Assembly (NCBI GenBank): GCA_903888655.1
Contig: CAISUR010000518.1
Location: 1-14,701 of the forward strand
Origin: an uncultured Bacteroidota bacterium
GTDB taxonomy: Bacteria; Bacteroidota; Bacteroidia; Flavobacteriales; Flavobacteriaceae
Direction: 5' to 3'
Length of the DNA: 14,701 nucleotides
Below are positions 14,072 through 14,701 of this stretch, one piece after another. Position 1 is the first letter of the stretch. Every line of letters begins with the position of its first letter. The position numbers and the translations under genes are program-made. The notes beneath the pieces are model-generated. The model was not told the DNA's origin. It did not search any database and saw only the letters and a program-made list of their open reading frames with translations.

Positions 14072-14166
14072 ACTTAATTCAATCGTTGTTATAATAATTT
14101 ATATACTCTTCTATTTCTTGTTTTAATTGTTCTATTGAATTGTAACACAATTATAATAAATAATTC

Positions 14167-14701
14167 ATGAAAAACATCGTAATTTTATTTTTCATTACAT
14201 GCCAAATGGTTATATATAGTCAAAATGATAATATAAAAATCAAAAATCCTCAGGGTACTAACTATTCAAAAACCAACTATCCAAAAAATGATGGGCTAAC
14301 TTACAATCAATTTGTTGGCGAAACTCTTGCAGGATACAATCTTGCCAAGGGCTGGCGAAAAGATAGCGTCAATGGCGGTTTCAACAAAGAAATTTATGGA
14401 TTTCCATATATTAAATCTGAGAGCGATTACATCGGTTTTGACAAAAATGAGTTTTTAACAGTGTACCGATTTAAAAATGGTAAAAAGTTTACTGGAAAAA
14501 TTATTGATACATTAAATTTAAACTATAGTCAACCTAATCGAGTGGGAATCTATTATTACAAGGAAACTAATTATGAAAGAAAAGATATAAAAGTAATTTT
14601 TCAAACTAATTGCATCAATGGTTTAGTTGATGGGATAGGCACTTTATCCGTTTTAACTTCAAAGAAATTAATTTCTCAATGTTTTTTCAAAAAAGGAGAA
14701 C
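14167..14701 (+). CDS. Exported protein of unknown function, cut by the window edge
   Basis: From the ATG at 14167 the frame stays open for 178 codons to the end of the window, so the C-terminus is missing. It starts with a signal peptide: MKN, a hydrophobic stretch (about 4-16), and a likely cleavage near YSQ (about residues 17-19). The mature part begins with an Asn/Lys-rich segment. Later parts have the rhythm of MORN-like or YwqK-like strands: YRFKNGKKFTGKI near 100-112, NGLVDGIGTLSV near 154-165 and a final CFFKKGE. Such strands occur in many small Bacteroidota proteins; this likeness is tentative. No enzyme motif is visible. It follows the IS3 relic directly, 22 bases after the remnant of the transposase ends, and is on the same strand as secA but separated from it by about 210 bases. 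Confidence 0.7.
   Translation, partial: MKNIVILFFITCQMVIYSQNDNIKIKNPQGTNYSKTNYPKNDGLTYNQFVGETLAGYNLAKGWRKDSVNGGFNKEIYGFPYIKSESDYIGFDKNEFLTVYRFKNGKKFTGKIIDTLNLNYSQPNRVGIYYYKETNYERKDIKVIFQTNCINGLVDGIGTLSVLTSKKLISQCFFKKGE

Larger units (their letters stand above)
14016..14144 (-). pseudogene. Remnant of an IS3-family transposase C-terminus
   Basis: Read on the minus strand, 14144 to 14016 gives YNSIEQLKQEIEEYINYYNND, a TGA stop at 14079-14081, then IKSNLNKMSPIKYRAQYYQN and a TAA. This is the end of the integrase-type OrfB transposase of IS3-family elements: the SIEQLKQEI-x-x-YI-x-YYNN-x-R-I-K pattern followed by L-x-x-MSPI-x-YR. The internal TGA replaces what is normally an Arg codon (CGA to TGA is one change). 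Upstream of the Tyr the similarity stops, so the catalytic DDE core is missing. The adjacent terminal repeat confirms an IS end. The element cannot move on its own. Confidence 0.8.

Overview
The window looks like chromosomal DNA of a Bacteroidota, most likely Flavobacteriaceae close to Flavobacterium. The evidence is the low GC content, A-rich start regions without strong Shine-Dalgarno sites, several promoters of the Bacteroidota type (TTTG or TTG, about 19-21 bases, then TAnnTTTG), a C-terminal type A sorting domain of the type IX secretion system, and a SecA with extra N-terminal segments and no zinc finger. Genus is inferred from general familiarity, not from a search.

Layout. Bases 1-102 hold the C-terminal tail of a transposase, probably IS110 family, cut by the window edge. 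A small exported protein of unknown function (259-726, minus) follows; a near-perfect inverted repeat flanks it. Next is an MsbA-like ABC exporter (762-2549, minus), divergent from gcvT (2698-3780, plus). A TTG-started S41 tail-specific protease (3786-5810) follows gcvT by only 5 bases. yebC (5898-6611) has its own consensus promoter and ends at a strong hairpin terminator that also faces a convergent gene (6758-8323, minus), which encodes a secreted delta-60-repeat protein with a T9SS sorting tail. Divergent from that is an orphan LolD/MacB-type ATPase (8587-9285). A REP-like repeat block precedes a PduO-type cobalamin adenosyltransferase (9481-10050). Then come a small acidic DUF2795-type protein (10230-10451) with its own promoter and terminator, and secA (10600-13953). 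Downstream of secA lies an undetected relic: the end of an IS3-family element with a broken transposase C-terminus and a terminal inverted repeat (about 13982-14144). The window ends inside an exported protein gene of unknown function (14167 onward).

Functionally the window is mostly core housekeeping: one-carbon metabolism (GcvT), protein export (SecA), envelope proteolysis (S41 protease), transport (two ABC ATPases), a YebC-family protein and cobalamin activation. The genes do not form one pathway. Accessory material is confined to the two edges, where small exported proteins of unknown function sit next to insertion-sequence remains, and to repeat-rich intergenic gaps.

I looked for a new system and do not see one. 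The items most worth a second look are the inverted repeat bracketing the 155-residue gene, the IS3 relic that appears to give secA a terminator-like hairpin, and the terminator-shaped hairpin in the leader of the delta-60-repeat gene.
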